The notes: generated from the sequence alone by a model not told the origin. DNA of 64,000 bases from Phycicoccus jejuensis (GCF_000720925.1 NZ_JOEE01000003.1:1-64000), one strand, 5' to 3'. Shown: positions 17,398-26,414, numbered from the stretch's first letter. Program-made: numbers and translations.

Positions 17398-20142
17398 TCA
17401 CCGGCGGCCCGTCAGCTCCCAGGCGTCCTCGCCGTCGTCGTCACCGTCGTGGTACTCGACGGCCGCCGGGTAGCGGTCGAGGTCGTCGGCCACCGCGTCG
17501 CCGCCGTAGCGGACGACCGGCACCTCCGCCGTGTCGTCCTCGGGGACGGCGTGGCCGGCGGCCGCGGCGGACGCCAGCGTGTGCGCGTCCCCGTCCATCG
17601 CTTCGCCGTCGAACGGCACGTCCGCGTCCGGCACGTCCTCGCCGCGCAGCAGCGCGAGCGTGGTCGGCAGGTCGTCGGCCTTGACGAGCACGTCGCGCGC
17701 CTTCGAGCCCTCCGAGGGCCCGACGACGCCGCGCGACTCGAGGAGGTCCATGAGGCGCCCGGCCTTGGCGAACCCGACGCGCAGCTTGCGCTGGAGCATC
17801 GAGGTCGAGCCGAACTGCGTCGTGACGACGAGCTCGGTCGCCTGGAGCAGGAGGTCGAGGTCGTCGCCGATGTCGTCGTCGACCTGCTTCTTCGGCGCGG
17901 CGACGACGACGTCGTCGCGGTAGCGGGGCTTGAGCTGCTCGGTGACGTGCGTGACGACGGCGTGGATCTCGGACTCGGTGACCCACGCGCCCTGGACGCG
18001 CATCGGCTTGCTCGCACCCATCGGAAGGAAGAGCGCGTCACCCTGGCCGATGAGCTTCTCGGCGCCCGGCTGGTCGAGAACGACGCGGCTGTCGGCGAGC
18101 GAGGAGGTCGCGAAGGCCATCCGCGAGGGAACGTTGGCCTTGATGAGGCCGGTGACGACGTCGACCGAAGGGCGCTGGGTCGCGAGGACGAGGTGGATGC
18201 CCGCCGCGCGCGCCAGCTGGGTGATGCGGACGATCGACTCCTCGACGTCGCGCGGCGCGACCATCATGAGGTCGGCGAGCTCGTCGACGATGACCAGCAG
18301 GTACGGGTAGGGCGTGATGACCCGCTCCGACCCCGGCAGCGGCTTGACCTTGCCGGCACGGACCGCCTTGTTGAAGTCGTCGACGTGCTTGAACCCGAAC
18401 GCCGCGAGGTCGTCGTAGCGGGTGTCCATCTCGCGCACGACCCACTGGAGGGCCTCGGCGGCCTTCTTCGGGTTGGTGATGATCGGCGTGATGAGGTGCG
18501 GGATGCCCTCGTAGGCGGTCAGCTCCACGCGCTTGGGGTCGACGAGGACCATCCGGACCTCGTCGGGGGTCGAGCGCATGAGGATCGAGGTGATCATCGA
18601 GTTGACGAAGCTCGACTTGCCCGCGCCCGTGGCGCCCGCGACGAGCAGGTGCGGCATCTTCGCGAGGTTGGCGATGACGTAGCCGCCCTCGACGTCCTTG
18701 CCGACGCCCATGACCATCGGGTGCTCGGACCCGCGCGCGACCTGGCTGCGCAGGACGTCGCCGAGGCTGACCTTCTCGCGGTCGGTGTTGGGGATCTCGA
18801 TGCCGATCGCCGACTTGCCGGGGATCGGGGACAGGATGCGCACGTCGGCGCTGGCGACGGCGTAGGCGATGTTCTTCGAGAGGGCCGTGACTCGCTCGAC
18901 CTTGATGCCCGGGCCGAGCTCGACCTCGTAGCGGGTGACGGTCGGGCCACGGGTGAAGCCGGTGACCTGCGCGTCGATGTCGAACTGGTCGAGGACGGTC
19001 GTCAGCGACTCGACGACGCGGTCGTTGGCCGCGCTGCGCGCCTTGTGCGGGCTGCCCGGCTCGAGGACGCCCGAGTCCGGCAGCGTGTAGGTGATGTCGC
19101 CGGCGAGCGAGAGCTGCTCGACGCGCGGGGGCAGCTGCGCGGTGGGCGGCGCCTCGAGCGGGGCCTTGGCCTGGACCTGCCGGGCGAGCGCCTCCGCCGC
19201 GGCCGGCGGGGCCGTCTGCGAGGACGCGGCGGCGGGCTCCGGGGCGGACGATGGGCGCTTCTGCCCGGGACGCAGCCGCTTGCCGGTGCGCGGGTCGACG
19301 ACCGCGGCCTGCTCGAACGCCTCGTCGCCGTGCATGGAGGCCTCGGCGTCGGCGAGCTCACGGGCGGTGCGGCGGCGGCGCGTCGCCTTCGGGGCCGGCT
19401 CGGGCTCGGGCTCGGCGTCGGGGTGGTGGCCGGTCAGGCGGTCCATCGCCCCGCGCAGGCGCTCGGGCACCTGGTGCAGCGGGGTCGCGGTGAGGACGAG
19501 GAGGGAGAACAGGCCGAGGAGGAGCAGCAGCGGGACGGTGCCGTAGACCGACACGGCCGCCTCGAGCGGGCTCGAGGCGAGGAAGCCGATGATGCCGCCG
19601 GCCGCGCGCATCCCGTCGGCGCCCTCGGGCGGGGTCGGGATGCCGGCGGAGACGTGGACGAGGCCGCAGGCGGCGAAGGCGAGCGCGGTGGTGCCGACGG
19701 CTGCGCGGGAGGTCGACTCCTCCTCGCGCGGCGCCCGCAGCACCCGGATGCCGAAGGCGAGGAGCACGAGCGGGACGGCGTAGCCGACCTTGCCGAAGGT
19801 CCCGGCGACGACGGCGTGGACGATCGTGCCGACGGCGCCCGGCATCCCCCACCACTCGCGGGCGGCGACGACGACCGACAGCGCGACGAGCAGGAAGCCC
19901 ACGCCGTCGCGGCGGTGCTCCGGCTCGAGGTCCCGCCCGGCGTCACCGACCGTGCGCGCGACGGCGCCGGTGGCGTGGGCCAGGCCCATCCACGTGGTCT
20001 GGGCGGCGCGCAGCGGCAGCGGCAGCCCGCCCGAGCGCGCGGGTCGCTTGGCCGCCGTCCGGGGGCTCGCCGCCTTCTTCCGCGTCGCGGGGCGCGTGCT
20101 GCCACCCCGGGAGCGGGAGGTGGGGGACGTACGTGTCGCCAT
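17398..20142 (-). CDS. ftsK: DNA translocase FtsK
   Basis: The 914-residue protein starts with a Lys/Arg-rich tail, then four to five membrane helices (about residues 60-230), a long charged Pro/Ala linker, and the motor from about 370. The motor has Walker A AGATGAGKSSFVNS near residue 500, DPKRVELTAYEGIPHLI, the Walker B segment LLVIVDELADLMM, and TQRPSVDVVTGLIKANVPSR. The winged-helix gamma domain near 760-820 (STSMLQRKLRVGFAKAGRLM) reads polar KOPS-type sites. FtsK pumps chromosome ends and helps dimer resolution at the septum. TAGCCT six bases before ATG 20142 suggests leaderless translation. Confidence 0.95.
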   Translation of the reverse strand: MATRTSPTSRSRGGSTRPATRKKAASPRTAAKRPARSGGLPLPLRAAQTTWMGLAHATGAVARTVGDAGRDLEPEHRRDGVGFLLVALSVVVAAREWWGMPGAVGTIVHAVVAGTFGKVGYAVPLVLLAFGIRVLRAPREEESTSRAAVGTTALAFAACGLVHVSAGIPTPPEGADGMRAAGGIIGFLASSPLEAAVSVYGTVPLLLLLGLFSLLVLTATPLHQVPERLRGAMDRLTGHHPDAEPEPEPAPKATRRRRTARELADAEASMHGDEAFEQAAVVDPRTGKRLRPGQKRPSSAPEPAAASSQTAPPAAAEALARQVQAKAPLEAPPTAQLPPRVEQLSLAGDITYTLPDSGVLEPGSPHKARSAANDRVVESLTTVLDQFDIDAQVTGFTRGPTVTRYEVELGPGIKVERVTALSKNIAYAVASADVRILSPIPGKSAIGIEIPNTDREKVSLGDVLRSQVARGSEHPMVMGVGKDVEGGYVIANLAKMPHLLVAGATGAGKSSFVNSMITSILMRSTPDEVRMVLVDPKRVELTAYEGIPHLITPIITNPKKAAEALQWVVREMDTRYDDLAAFGFKHVDDFNKAVRAGKVKPLPGSERVITPYPYLLVIVDELADLMMVAPRDVEESIVRITQLARAAGIHLVLATQRPSVDVVTGLIKANVPSRMAFATSSLADSRVVLDQPGAEKLIGQGDALFLPMGASKPMRVQGAWVTESEIHAVVTHVTEQLKPRYRDDVVVAAPKKQVDDDIGDDLDLLLQATELVVTTQFGSTSMLQRKLRVGFAKAGRLMDLLESRGVVGPSEGSKARDVLVKADDLPTTLALLRGEDVPDADVPFDGEAMDGDAHTLASAAAAGHAVPEDDTAEVPVVRYGGDAVADDLDRYPAAVEYHDGDDDGEDAWELTGRR

Positions 20143-20148
20143 GGTCGC

Positions 20149-20154
20149 AGGCTA
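20149..20154 (-). promoter_or_regulatory. Leaderless -10 box of ftsK
   Basis: TAGCCT on the minus strand ends six bases before the ftsK ATG, with no Shine-Dalgarno sequence between. Confidence 0.5.
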
Positions 20155-20245
20155 CGCGAGCGTCACAGCCGACTCACGTGTCACACGCGGCACGGGAGCC
20201 ACGGATTTCCCGCCCGACCGCCGGCGTTCCCGGCCGACACGCACG

Positions 20246-20288
20246 TGCGGTGCCCCGCTCGACCCCTGTCGCCGAGCGGGACACCGCA
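20246..20288. repeat. Inverted repeat upstream of ftsK
   Basis: Bases 20246-20261 and 20273-20288 pair as a 16-bp stem with one mismatch around an 11-base loop. It could be a terminator protecting ftsK from upstream transcription, or part of a structured RNA. Confidence 0.55.
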
Positions 20289-20470
20289 CAGTCGTGCCGG
20301 CCGGGTGGACCGGGTGCGGCCCCCTGCGGAGCCTGCCCGTTCCCGTCGGTGGGCTCCCCCTGCGGAGCCGGCCCGACGTCCTGCCGTGCGTCGTGGTCAC
20401 CGGAGCCCTGCGCCCCGGCGGTCGTGCCCACCTCCTCCACCGGTGTGGAGTTGACTGGTCACTGACGCGT

Positions 20471-20625
20471 ACTTTACGAACTCTTTACCCGGTTCGCTAG
20501 AGGTTCGAAGAACTTTGTCGATCCGCTCACCCGTCGGACGGCGCCCGGGCCGGGCGCTGTCGCGGTCGGCCCCTGCAGGCCCACCGGATGTCGTCCGATG
20601 GGAACCACTTTACGGAGGCTTTACC
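20471..20625. repeat. Two copies of a CTTTAC tandem element
   Basis: ACTTTACGAACTCTTTACC (20471-20489) and ACTTTACGGAGGCTTTACC (20607-20625) agree at 16 of 19 bases. Inside each copy the CTTTAC half-site recurs after 11 bases, one helical turn, as expected for a dimeric or tandem-binding regulator. Confidence 0.6.
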
Positions 20626-20780
20626 TTTTCGGGGCGGGTTCGGCGATTTCTCTCCCAACGTCATCTGAACGGATGAGTGGCCATGGCGCCCCAGCGGCTA
20701 CTGATTCCGTAGGTGGGGGCTCGCCGAGCAGCCGATCCGCGCCGGAGCCGTGCGAGGACGCTCAGTGCGGAATCGGTTGA

Positions 20781-20795
20781 AGGGTCGACGACCCT
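20781..20795 (-). terminator. Hairpin terminator downstream of rnj
   Basis: AGGGTCG-A-CGACCCT is a perfect palindromic stem beginning about 14 bases after the rnj stop codon on the minus strand. Confidence 0.5.
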
Positions 20796-20808
20796 CGCGT
20801 GGTCGGGC

Positions 20809-22494
20809 TCAGGCCTCGATGACCGTCGGGATGATCATCGGGCGCCGGCGGATCTTGCGCCCCACCGACGGTCCGATCGTGCGGCGCACGACCTGCTGGA
20901 GCTGGTGGGAGTCGGTGACGCCCTGGGCGGTCGCCTCGTCGAGCGCCTGCTCGATGCGCGGGCGGATCTCGTCGAACACGACGTCGTCCTCGACGAAGCC
21001 GCGCGCGGTGATCTCCGGGCCTGCGACGACCTTGCCGGTCATCGAGTCGACGACGACGACGACGGAGATGAAGCCCTCGTCGCGCAGGATGCGGCGGTCC
21101 TTGAGCAGGGTCTCGTCGGCCTCCCCGACCGAGGAGCCGTCGACGTAGACGTAGCCGCACTCGACCGCCCCGGCGACGCGCGCCCGGCCGTCGACGAGGT
21201 CGACGACGACGCCGTCCTCGACGACGACGACGTTGCGGCGCGGGACGCCGGTGGCGACGGCGAGGTCGGCGTTGGCCACGAGGTGGCGCCACTCGCCGTG
21301 GACCGGCATGACGTTGCGCGGCTTGACGATGTTGTAGCAGTACAGGAGCTCGCCGGCGCTGGCGTGACCCGAGACGTGCACCTTGGCGTTGCCCTTGTGC
21401 ACGACGTTCGCGCCGAGGCGCATCAGGCCGTTGATGACCCGGTAGACGGCGTTCTCGTTGCCGGGGATGAGCGAGGACGCGAGCAGGACGGTGTCGCCCT
21501 CCCCCACCTCGATCCGGTGGTCGCGGTTGGCCATCCGGGACAGGGCCGCCATCGGCTCGCCCTGGCTGCCGGTGCACACGAGGACGACCTTGTCGTCGGG
21601 CAGGTCGTTCAGCTGCTTGAGGTCGACGAGGACGCCGTCGGGGACCTTGAGGTAGCCGAGGTCGGCGGCGATGCCCATGTTGCGCACCATCGAGCGGCCG
21701 ATCATCGCGACCTTGCGCCCGGCCTTGTCGGCGGCGTCGAGCACCTGCTGCACGCGGTGCACGTGCGAGGAGAAGCACGCGACGATGATGCGGCGCTGCG
21801 CGTGACGGAAGACCTTGTCGATGGCCGGCGCGATCTCGCGCTCGGGCGTCGTGAACCCCGGCACCTCGGCGTTCGTGCTGTCGGTGAGGAAGAGGTCGAC
21901 CCCCTCCTCCCCGAGGCGGGCGAAGGCGCGCAGGTCGGTGAGCCGGCCGTCGAGCGGCAGCTGGTCCATCTTGAAGTCGCCGGTGTGGAGGATCGTGCCG
22001 CCGGGGGTGCGCACGAAGACGGCGAGGGCGTCCGGGATGGAGTGGTTGACCGCGACGAACTCGCAGTCGAAGACGCCGAGCCGCTCGCGCCCGCCCTCGG
22101 CGACCCCGAGGGTGTAGGGCGTGATCCGGTGCTCCTTGAGCTTGGCCTCGATGAGGGCGAGGGTCAGCTGCGAGCCGACGACCGGGATGTCGGGCTTGCG
22201 TCGCAGGAGGTAGGGGACGGCACCGATGTGGTCCTCGTGGCCGTGCGTGAGGACGATCGCCTGGACGTCGTCGAGGCGGTCCTCGATCGCGCTGAAGTCC
22301 GGGAGGATGAGGTCGATGCCGGGGTGGTGGTCGTCCGGGAAGAGGACGCCGCAGTCGATGACGAGCAGCTGGCCCTCGTGCTCGAGGACCGTCATGTTGC
22401 GGCCGACCTCGCCGAGCCCGCCGAGCGGGATGACGCGCACGCCCCCGGGGGCGAGGGGTGCGGGGAGGTCGAGGTCGGGGTGCGGGTGGCTCAT
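20809..22494 (-). CDS. rnj: Ribonuclease J
   Basis: The 561-residue metallo-beta-lactamase/beta-CASP nuclease has the metal motif HGHEDH at residues 84-89, LHTGDFKMDQ, TDSTNAEVPGF, and the beta-CASP segments FSSHVHRVQQV and CTGSQGEPM; SGHASAGEL carries the C-terminal histidine. RNase J is a 5' exonuclease and endonuclease in mRNA decay and rRNA maturation. The ATG at 22494 overlaps the dapA stop as ATGA, so dapA-rnj is a coupled pair, as in other actinobacteria. Confidence 0.95.
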   Translation of the reverse strand: MSHPHPDLDLPAPLAPGGVRVIPLGGLGEVGRNMTVLEHEGQLLVIDCGVLFPDDHHPGIDLILPDFSAIEDRLDDVQAIVLTHGHEDHIGAVPYLLRRKPDIPVVGSQLTLALIEAKLKEHRITPYTLGVAEGGRERLGVFDCEFVAVNHSIPDALAVFVRTPGGTILHTGDFKMDQLPLDGRLTDLRAFARLGEEGVDLFLTDSTNAEVPGFTTPEREIAPAIDKVFRHAQRRIIVACFSSHVHRVQQVLDAADKAGRKVAMIGRSMVRNMGIAADLGYLKVPDGVLVDLKQLNDLPDDKVVLVCTGSQGEPMAALSRMANRDHRIEVGEGDTVLLASSLIPGNENAVYRVINGLMRLGANVVHKGNAKVHVSGHASAGELLYCYNIVKPRNVMPVHGEWRHLVANADLAVATGVPRRNVVVVEDGVVVDLVDGRARVAGAVECGYVYVDGSSVGEADETLLKDRRILRDEGFISVVVVVDSMTGKVVAGPEITARGFVEDDVVFDEIRPRIEQALDEATAQGVTDSHQLQQVVRRTIGPSVGRKIRRRPMIIPTVIEA

Positions 22495-23387
22495 GAGTCC
22501 TTCGGGGTGGGGAGGGTGGCGAGCGCCGCCCGGAGCGCCTCGAGGTGCTCGGGCGGGGACTCGACGAGGGGCAGGCGGACGCTCGCGTGCTCGATGACCC
22601 CGAGCTCGACGAGGGCGGCCTTGGCCATGATGGCGCCCTGCGAGGGCGACATGATCGCGTCGACGACGGGGACCAGGCCCCGGTGCAGGCGCCGCGCGTC
22701 GTCGAGGTCGCCGCGGTCGACGGCCTCGAGGATCGCCCGGTACTGGGCACCGGCGACGTGGCCGACGACGGAGACGACGCCGACGGCGCCGATCGCGAGG
22801 AGCGGCAGGTTGAGGGCGTCCTCCCCGCTGAACCACAGCAGGTCGGTGGCCGCCATGACGCGGGTCGAGGCGGCGAGGTCGCCCTTGGCGTCCTTGACGG
22901 CGACGATCCGCGGGTGCTCGGCGAGCGCCACGAGGGTCTCCGTGGCGAACGGGACGGCGGTGCGGCCGGGGATGTCGTAGAGCATGACCGGCAGCTCGGT
23001 GGCGTCGGCGACGGCGCGGCAGTGCGCGACGAGGCCGGCCTGGGTGGGCTTGTTGTAGTACGGCGAGACGAGCAGGAGGGCGTCGGCGCCGGCGTCGGCC
23101 ATCCGCCGGGCCATCGCGACGGCGTGCGCGGTGTCGTTGGAGCCGCAGCCCGCGACGACCTTGGCCCGGCCGGCCGCGGCCGCGACGACGCGGCGCACGA
23201 CGTCGACGCTCTCGTCGTCGGTCAGGGTGGAGGCCTCGCCGGTCGTGCCGTTGACGACGAGCCCGTCGTGGCCGGTGGCCAGGAGGTGCTCGACGACCGC
23301 CTCGACCCCCGGGCCGTCGACCGCACCGTCGGGGGTCATCGGCGTGACCATCGCGGTGAGGACGCGGCCGAACGGGGAGGAGGTCAT
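22491..23387 (-). CDS. dapA: 4-hydroxy-tetrahydrodipicolinate synthase
   Basis: The 298-residue aldolase condenses pyruvate with aspartate semialdehyde in lysine and diaminopimelate synthesis. NGTTGEAST is the substrate loop, Tyr137 in LYDIPGRT is part of the proton relay, and Lys165 in AVKDAKGD forms the Schiff base. A TAGTCT box seven bases before ATG 23387 indicates a leaderless mRNA. The gene is divergent from thyA, with 34 bases between the start codons. The partner dapB lies at 39366, separated by accessory genes. Confidence 0.95.
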   Translation of the reverse strand: MTSSPFGRVLTAMVTPMTPDGAVDGPGVEAVVEHLLATGHDGLVVNGTTGEASTLTDDESVDVVRRVVAAAAGRAKVVAGCGSNDTAHAVAMARRMADAGADALLLVSPYYNKPTQAGLVAHCRAVADATELPVMLYDIPGRTAVPFATETLVALAEHPRIVAVKDAKGDLAASTRVMAATDLLWFSGEDALNLPLLAIGAVGVVSVVGHVAGAQYRAILEAVDRGDLDDARRLHRGLVPVVDAIMSPSQGAIMAKAALVELGVIEHASVRLPLVESPPEHLEALRAALATLPTPKDS

Positions 23388-23394
23388 GCACGCC

Positions 23395-23400
23395 AGACTA
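23395..23400 (-). promoter_or_regulatory. Leaderless -10 box of dapA
   Basis: TAGTCT on the minus strand ends seven bases before the dapA ATG. It lies nine bases from the thyA -10 box on the other strand. Confidence 0.5.
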
Positions 23401-23409
23401 GTGCGCCCC

Positions 23410-23415
23410 TAGGCT
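23410..23415 (+). promoter_or_regulatory. Leaderless -10 box of thyA
   Basis: TAGGCT ends six bases before the GTG start at 23422. No Shine-Dalgarno sequence is possible in that space. Confidence 0.5.
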
Positions 23416-23421
23416 GGGACC

Positions 23422-24231
23422 GTGCGCCAGTACCTCGACCTCCTCGACCACGTGATGACGACCGGCGTCGAGAAGTCGGACCGCACGGGCACCGGCACCC
23501 GGAGCGTCTTCGGGTACCAGATGCGCTTCGACCTCGCCGAGGGCTTCCCGGTGCTCACGACGAAGCGGCTGCACCTGCGCTCGATCATCGGCGAGCTCCT
23601 GTGGTTCCTGCGCGGCGACACCAACGTCCGCTGGCTGCAGGAGCGCGGCATCTCCATCTGGGACGAGTGGGCCGACGAGCACGGCGACCTCGGGCCGGTG
23701 TACGGGCACCAGTGGCGCTCCTGGCCGACGCCGGACGGGCGCACCGTCGACCAGGTCGCCAAGGTCGTGCAGGCGCTGCGGACCAACCCCGACTCGCGGC
23801 GGCACGTCGTCTCGGCGTGGAACGTCGCCGACGTCGACGACATGGCCCTGCCGCCGTGCCACACGATGTTCCAGTTCTACGTCCGCCCGGCCGCCGACGG
23901 GGGGCCCGCGTTCCTCGACTGCCAGCTCTACCAGCGCAGCGCCGACGTCTTCCTCGGCGTCCCGTTCAACATCGCGAGCTACGCCCTCTTGACGATGATG
24001 GTCGCGCAGCAGACCGACCTGCGGCCCGGCCACTTCGTCCACACTCTCGGCGACGCGCACCTCTACCTCAACCACCTCGAGCAGGCGACGCTCCAGCTGA
24101 CCCGGGAGCCGCTTCCCCTGCCGACGATGACAATCGCGCCCCGGCCCTCGATCGACGCCTACGAGCTCGAGGACTTCGAGCTCGTCGGCTACGAGGCGCA
24201 CCCGTCGATCAAGGCGCCGATCGCCGTATGA
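23422..24231 (+). CDS. thyA: Thymidylate synthase ThyA
   Basis: The 269-residue enzyme methylates dUMP to dTMP using methylene-tetrahydrofolate. The nucleophile is Cys146 in [11 protein letters not shown], at the same number as in E. coli Thy[47 protein letters not shown] and the C-terminal IKAPIAV (folate-closing valine) are intact. GTG 23422 is supported by the leaderless -10 box. The stop overlaps the folA ATG, coupling production of dihydrofolate with its recycling. Confidence 0.96.
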   Translation: MRQYLDLLDHVMTTGVEKSDRTGTGTRSVFGYQMRFDLAEGFPVLTTKRLHLRSIIGELLWFLRGDTNVRWLQERGISIWDEWADEHGDLGPVYGHQWRSWPTPDGRTVDQVAKVVQALRTNPDSRRHVVSAWNVADVDDMALPPCHTMFQFYVRPAADGGPAFLDCQLYQRSADVFLGVPFNIASYALLTMMVAQQTDLRPGHFVHTLGDAHLYLNHLEQATLQLTREPLPLPTMTIAPRPSIDAYELEDFELVGYEAHPSIKAPIAV

Positions 24232-24695
24232 CCCGCGTCTCGCTCATCGCCGCCGTCGCCCGCAACGGCGTCATCGGCGCGGGGCAGGCGATGCCGTGGC
24301 ACCTGCCGGAGGACTTCGCGTTCTTCAAGCGCACGACGATGGGCCATCCCCTCGTCATGGGCCGGCGCACCTTCGACTCCATCGGGCGGGTGCTGCCCGG
24401 CCGGCGCCACATCGTCATCACCCGGCAGGCCGACTGGGCGCACGCCGAGGTCGAGACGGTGCACTCCCTCGTCGAGGCGCTCGCGCTCGCCGGCCCGGCC
24501 CACGAGGTCTTCGTCGCCGGCGGCGGGCAGGTGTACGCCGAGGCGATGCCCTACGCGCACCGGCTCCTCGTGACCGAGGTCGACCTCGAGCCGGAGGGCG
24601 ACACGCACTTCCCACCCGTCGACCCGGCCGCCTGGGTCGAGACCGAGCGCGTGCCGGGCGAGCGCTGCGCCTGGGTCACCTACGAGCGGCGCTGA
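24228..24695 (+). CDS. folA: Dihydrofolate reductase
   Basis: The 155-residue protein reads [20 protein letters not shown] followed by [11 protein letters not shown], with the catalytic acidic residue in [21 protein letters not shown] and [15 protein letters not shown] are the NADPH-binding segments. It regenerates tetrahydrofolate consumed by ThyA, whose gene it overlaps by ATGA. Its last 16 bases overlap the 3' end of the convergent SMP-30-like gene. Confidence 0.95.
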   Translation: MTRVSLIAAVARNGVIGAGQAMPWHLPEDFAFFKRTTMGHPLVMGRRTFDSIGRVLPGRRHIVITRQADWAHAEVETVHSLVEALALAGPAHEVFVAGGGQVYAEAMPYAHRLLVTEVDLEPEGDTHFPPVDPAAWVETERVPGERCAWVTYERR

Positions 24696-25618
24696 CCGCC
24701 CGGGACCTCCCCCACCGCGATCGCCGGCTCGACGAGGCTGCCGAGCCACACCCGGCCGTCGTGCTCGCGCACACCCGTCGCGACGTGCCAGCGGGTCGCG
24801 TCGAAGGACAGGTCGTGGACCACGCGCGCGGTGTCGTCGAGGGCGAGGACCCGCGCGGTGCGGCGCGGCGCCGGCTTGACGCGGTCCGGGAGGCGGCGGA
24901 CGAGGCCGCGCACCGCGCGCGGGCTGCGCTGCAGCACCCCGAGGACGGGGTCGGTCGGCGAGGCGACGGTCACCCACACCAGCCCGTCGGAGCCGAGGGC
25001 GATGTTGTCCGGGTGGCCGGGCAGGTCCTCGACCCACGTCGTCACCTCGCCGGGCTCCCCTCCGTGCAGCGGGACCCGGCGGATGCGGCAGGTGCCGGTC
25101 TCGGCGACGAGCACCGCCCGCTCGTCGGGCAGGAGGGCGACGCCGTTGGCGAAGGCGAGCCCGTCGACGACCGTCGTGACGGCGCCGTCCGGGGTGCGGC
25201 GCAGCAGCCGCCCGGTGCACGTGTGCTCGACGAGGTCGTTCTTCCAGTCCTCGACCTGCCAGCGCCGGCTCGAGTCCGTGAACCAGATGGTGCCGTCGCG
25301 CTGGACGGCTGCGTTGTTCGTGAAGAGCAGGTGCTCGCCGTCGACCTCGGTGAGCAGCGTCTCGAGGTCGCCGCTCGCGGGGTCGAGGGCGAGCAAGCCG
25401 CGGTGGGCGTCGCAGACGAGCACCCGGCCGTCCGGCAGCCACTCGAGGCCGAGGGGGCGCCCACCCGTCACCGCGACGGGCGCCACCGAGCCGGCGGCGG
25501 GGTCGTGGACGTGGACGACGCCGTCGGCCGTCCCCGTCCAGACGCGCCCGTCGTCCCCGACGAGCACGTCCTCCGCCCCGGGGCCCGGGACCGGCACGAC
25601 GGTCAGCGGCAGCGTCAT
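24680..25618 (-). CDS. SMP-30/strictosidine-synthase-like beta-propeller protein
   Basis: The 312-residue protein has repeated propeller blades: GDDGRVWTGTADGVVHVHDP, PLGLEWLPDGRVLVCDAHRG, LLFTNNAAVQRDGTIWFTDS, GLAFANGVALLPDERAVLVA and GHPDNIALGSDGLVWVTVAS. This is the SMP-30/gluconolactonase/strictosidine-synthase-like fold; members are often lactonases, but the substrate here cannot be told. No signal peptide is present. The start ATG 25618 follows a TACGCT box by seven bases; an upstream in-frame start near 25654 is less likely. The stop codon lies inside the folA coding end. Confidence 0.8.
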   Translation of the reverse strand: MTLPLTVVPVPGPGAEDVLVGDDGRVWTGTADGVVHVHDPAAGSVAPVAVTGGRPLGLEWLPDGRVLVCDAHRGLLALDPASGDLETLLTEVDGEHLLFTNNAAVQRDGTIWFTDSSRRWQVEDWKNDLVEHTCTGRLLRRTPDGAVTTVVDGLAFANGVALLPDERAVLVAETGTCRIRRVPLHGGEPGEVTTWVEDLPGHPDNIALGSDGLVWVTVASPTDPVLGVLQRSPRAVRGLVRRLPDRVKPAPRRTARVLALDDTARVVHDLSFDATRWHVATGVREHDGRVWLGSLVEPAIAVGEVPGGQRRS

Positions 25619-25625
25619 GCCCGGG

Positions 25626-25631
25626 AGCGTA
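25626..25631 (-). promoter_or_regulatory. Leaderless -10 box of the SMP-30-like gene
   Basis: TACGCT on the minus strand ends seven bases before the ATG at 25618. Confidence 0.45.
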
Positions 25632-25667
25632 GGGGCTGCCGGGCCGGGCGTCACCCGGGGCGCTCGG

Positions 25668-25673
25668 TAGGGT
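25668..25673 (+). promoter_or_regulatory. Leaderless -10 box of the enoyl-CoA hydratase gene
   Basis: TAGGGT ends seven bases before GTG 25681. Confidence 0.45.
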
Positions 25674-25680
25674 CGAGGCC

Positions 25681-26412
25681 GTGACCGTCCACGCCTCGCT
25701 CGCCGACCGGGTCGCCGTCCTGACGATCGACCGCCAGCACCGGCGCAACGCCCTCGACCTCGCCACCCTCGAGCAGCTGCACGACGAGGTCGTCGCCGCG
25801 CTCGCCGCCGGTGCGCGCGCGGTCGTCCTCACCGGCGCCGGCGGCCACTTCTGCGCCGGCGCCGACCTCACGGACCTCGAGGACGTCTCCTTCACGCAGC
25901 GCCTCGCCGAGGTCCTCCAGCACCTCGCGGCCGTCCCCGTCCCCACCGTCGCCGCGGTCGACGGCTCGTGCATGGGCCTCGGGATGCAACTCGCGCTCGC
26001 CTGCGACGTGCGCGTCGTCGGCGACTCGGCCCGCTTCGCCGTCCCGGTCGCCAAGCTCGGCCTCATGGTCGACCACTGGACCCTCGACCGGCTCGCGCGG
26101 TGCTGGGGCGAGGGCGCGGCCCGGCACCTGGTCCTCACGGCCGCCGTCCTCGACGCCGACGACGCGTGGCGCCTCGGGTTCGCGCAGGAGCGCGGGGGCC
26201 TCGACGACGCCCTGGCCCTCGCGACGCGTGCCGCGTCGCTCGCCCCCCTGAGCCAGGCCGGCTCCAAGGTCGGCCTCGGGGTCCGGCACGACGACGAGGA
26301 CGGGCTCGGGCGCTACGAGGCCGCGTTCGCCCACGCGTGGTCGAGCGAGGACCTCGTCGAGGGGCGGACCGCCTTCGCCGAGCGCCGCCCGGCCGTCTTC
26401 CGGGGGGTCTGA
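25681..26412 (+). CDS. Enoyl-CoA hydratase/isomerase family protein
   Basis: The 243-residue crotonase-fold protein has HRRNALDLATLEQL, the oxyanion-hole segment GGHFCAGADLTDLED and the second oxyanion strand AAVDGSCMGLGMQLALACD. The usual glutamate of hydratases after GGG-like motifs is not clear, so hydratase versus isomerase or another crotonase activity cannot be decided. GTG 25681 is supported by a leaderless -10 box. It heads a run of four rightward genes with azlCD. Confidence 0.85.
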   Translation: MTVHASLADRVAVLTIDRQHRRNALDLATLEQLHDEVVAALAAGARAVVLTGAGGHFCAGADLTDLEDVSFTQRLAEVLQHLAAVPVPTVAAVDGSCMGLGMQLALACDVRVVGDSARFAVPVAKLGLMVDHWTLDRLARCWGEGAARHLVLTAAVLDADDAWRLGFAQERGGLDDALALATRAASLAPLSQAGSKVGLGVRHDDEDGLGRYEAAFAHAWSSEDLVEGRTAFAERRPAVFRGV

Positions 26413-26414
26413 CG

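Larger units (their letters stand above)
20143..20808. other. 666-base intergenic region with repeats and hairpins
   Basis: No gene with a recognisable product is seen. From the ftsK side it contains a near-perfect 16-bp inverted repeat (20246-20261 with 20273-20288, one mismatch), a 14-base direct repeat CCCCCTGCGGAGCC (20320 and 20356), two copies of an ACTTTAC-N5-CTTTACC element (20471 and 20607), a palindrome GCGCCCGG-G-CCGGGCGC (20541-20557), and the rnj terminator. The stretch from about 20450 to 20700 is less GC-rich than its neighbours. It may hold a small RNA or a regulatory region. Confidence 0.6.

Noticed and set aside
20476..20510. LexA SOS box suggested by CGAAC and GTTCG motifs.
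   Set aside because: The arms CGAAC...GTTCG are ten bases apart, not four as in the actinobacterial SOS box.
20598..20780. 60-codon frame in the ftsK-rnj gap.
   Set aside because: No ribosome binding site or recognisable motif, and Ser/Gly/Pro-rich composition; the region is better read as regulatory or RNA.
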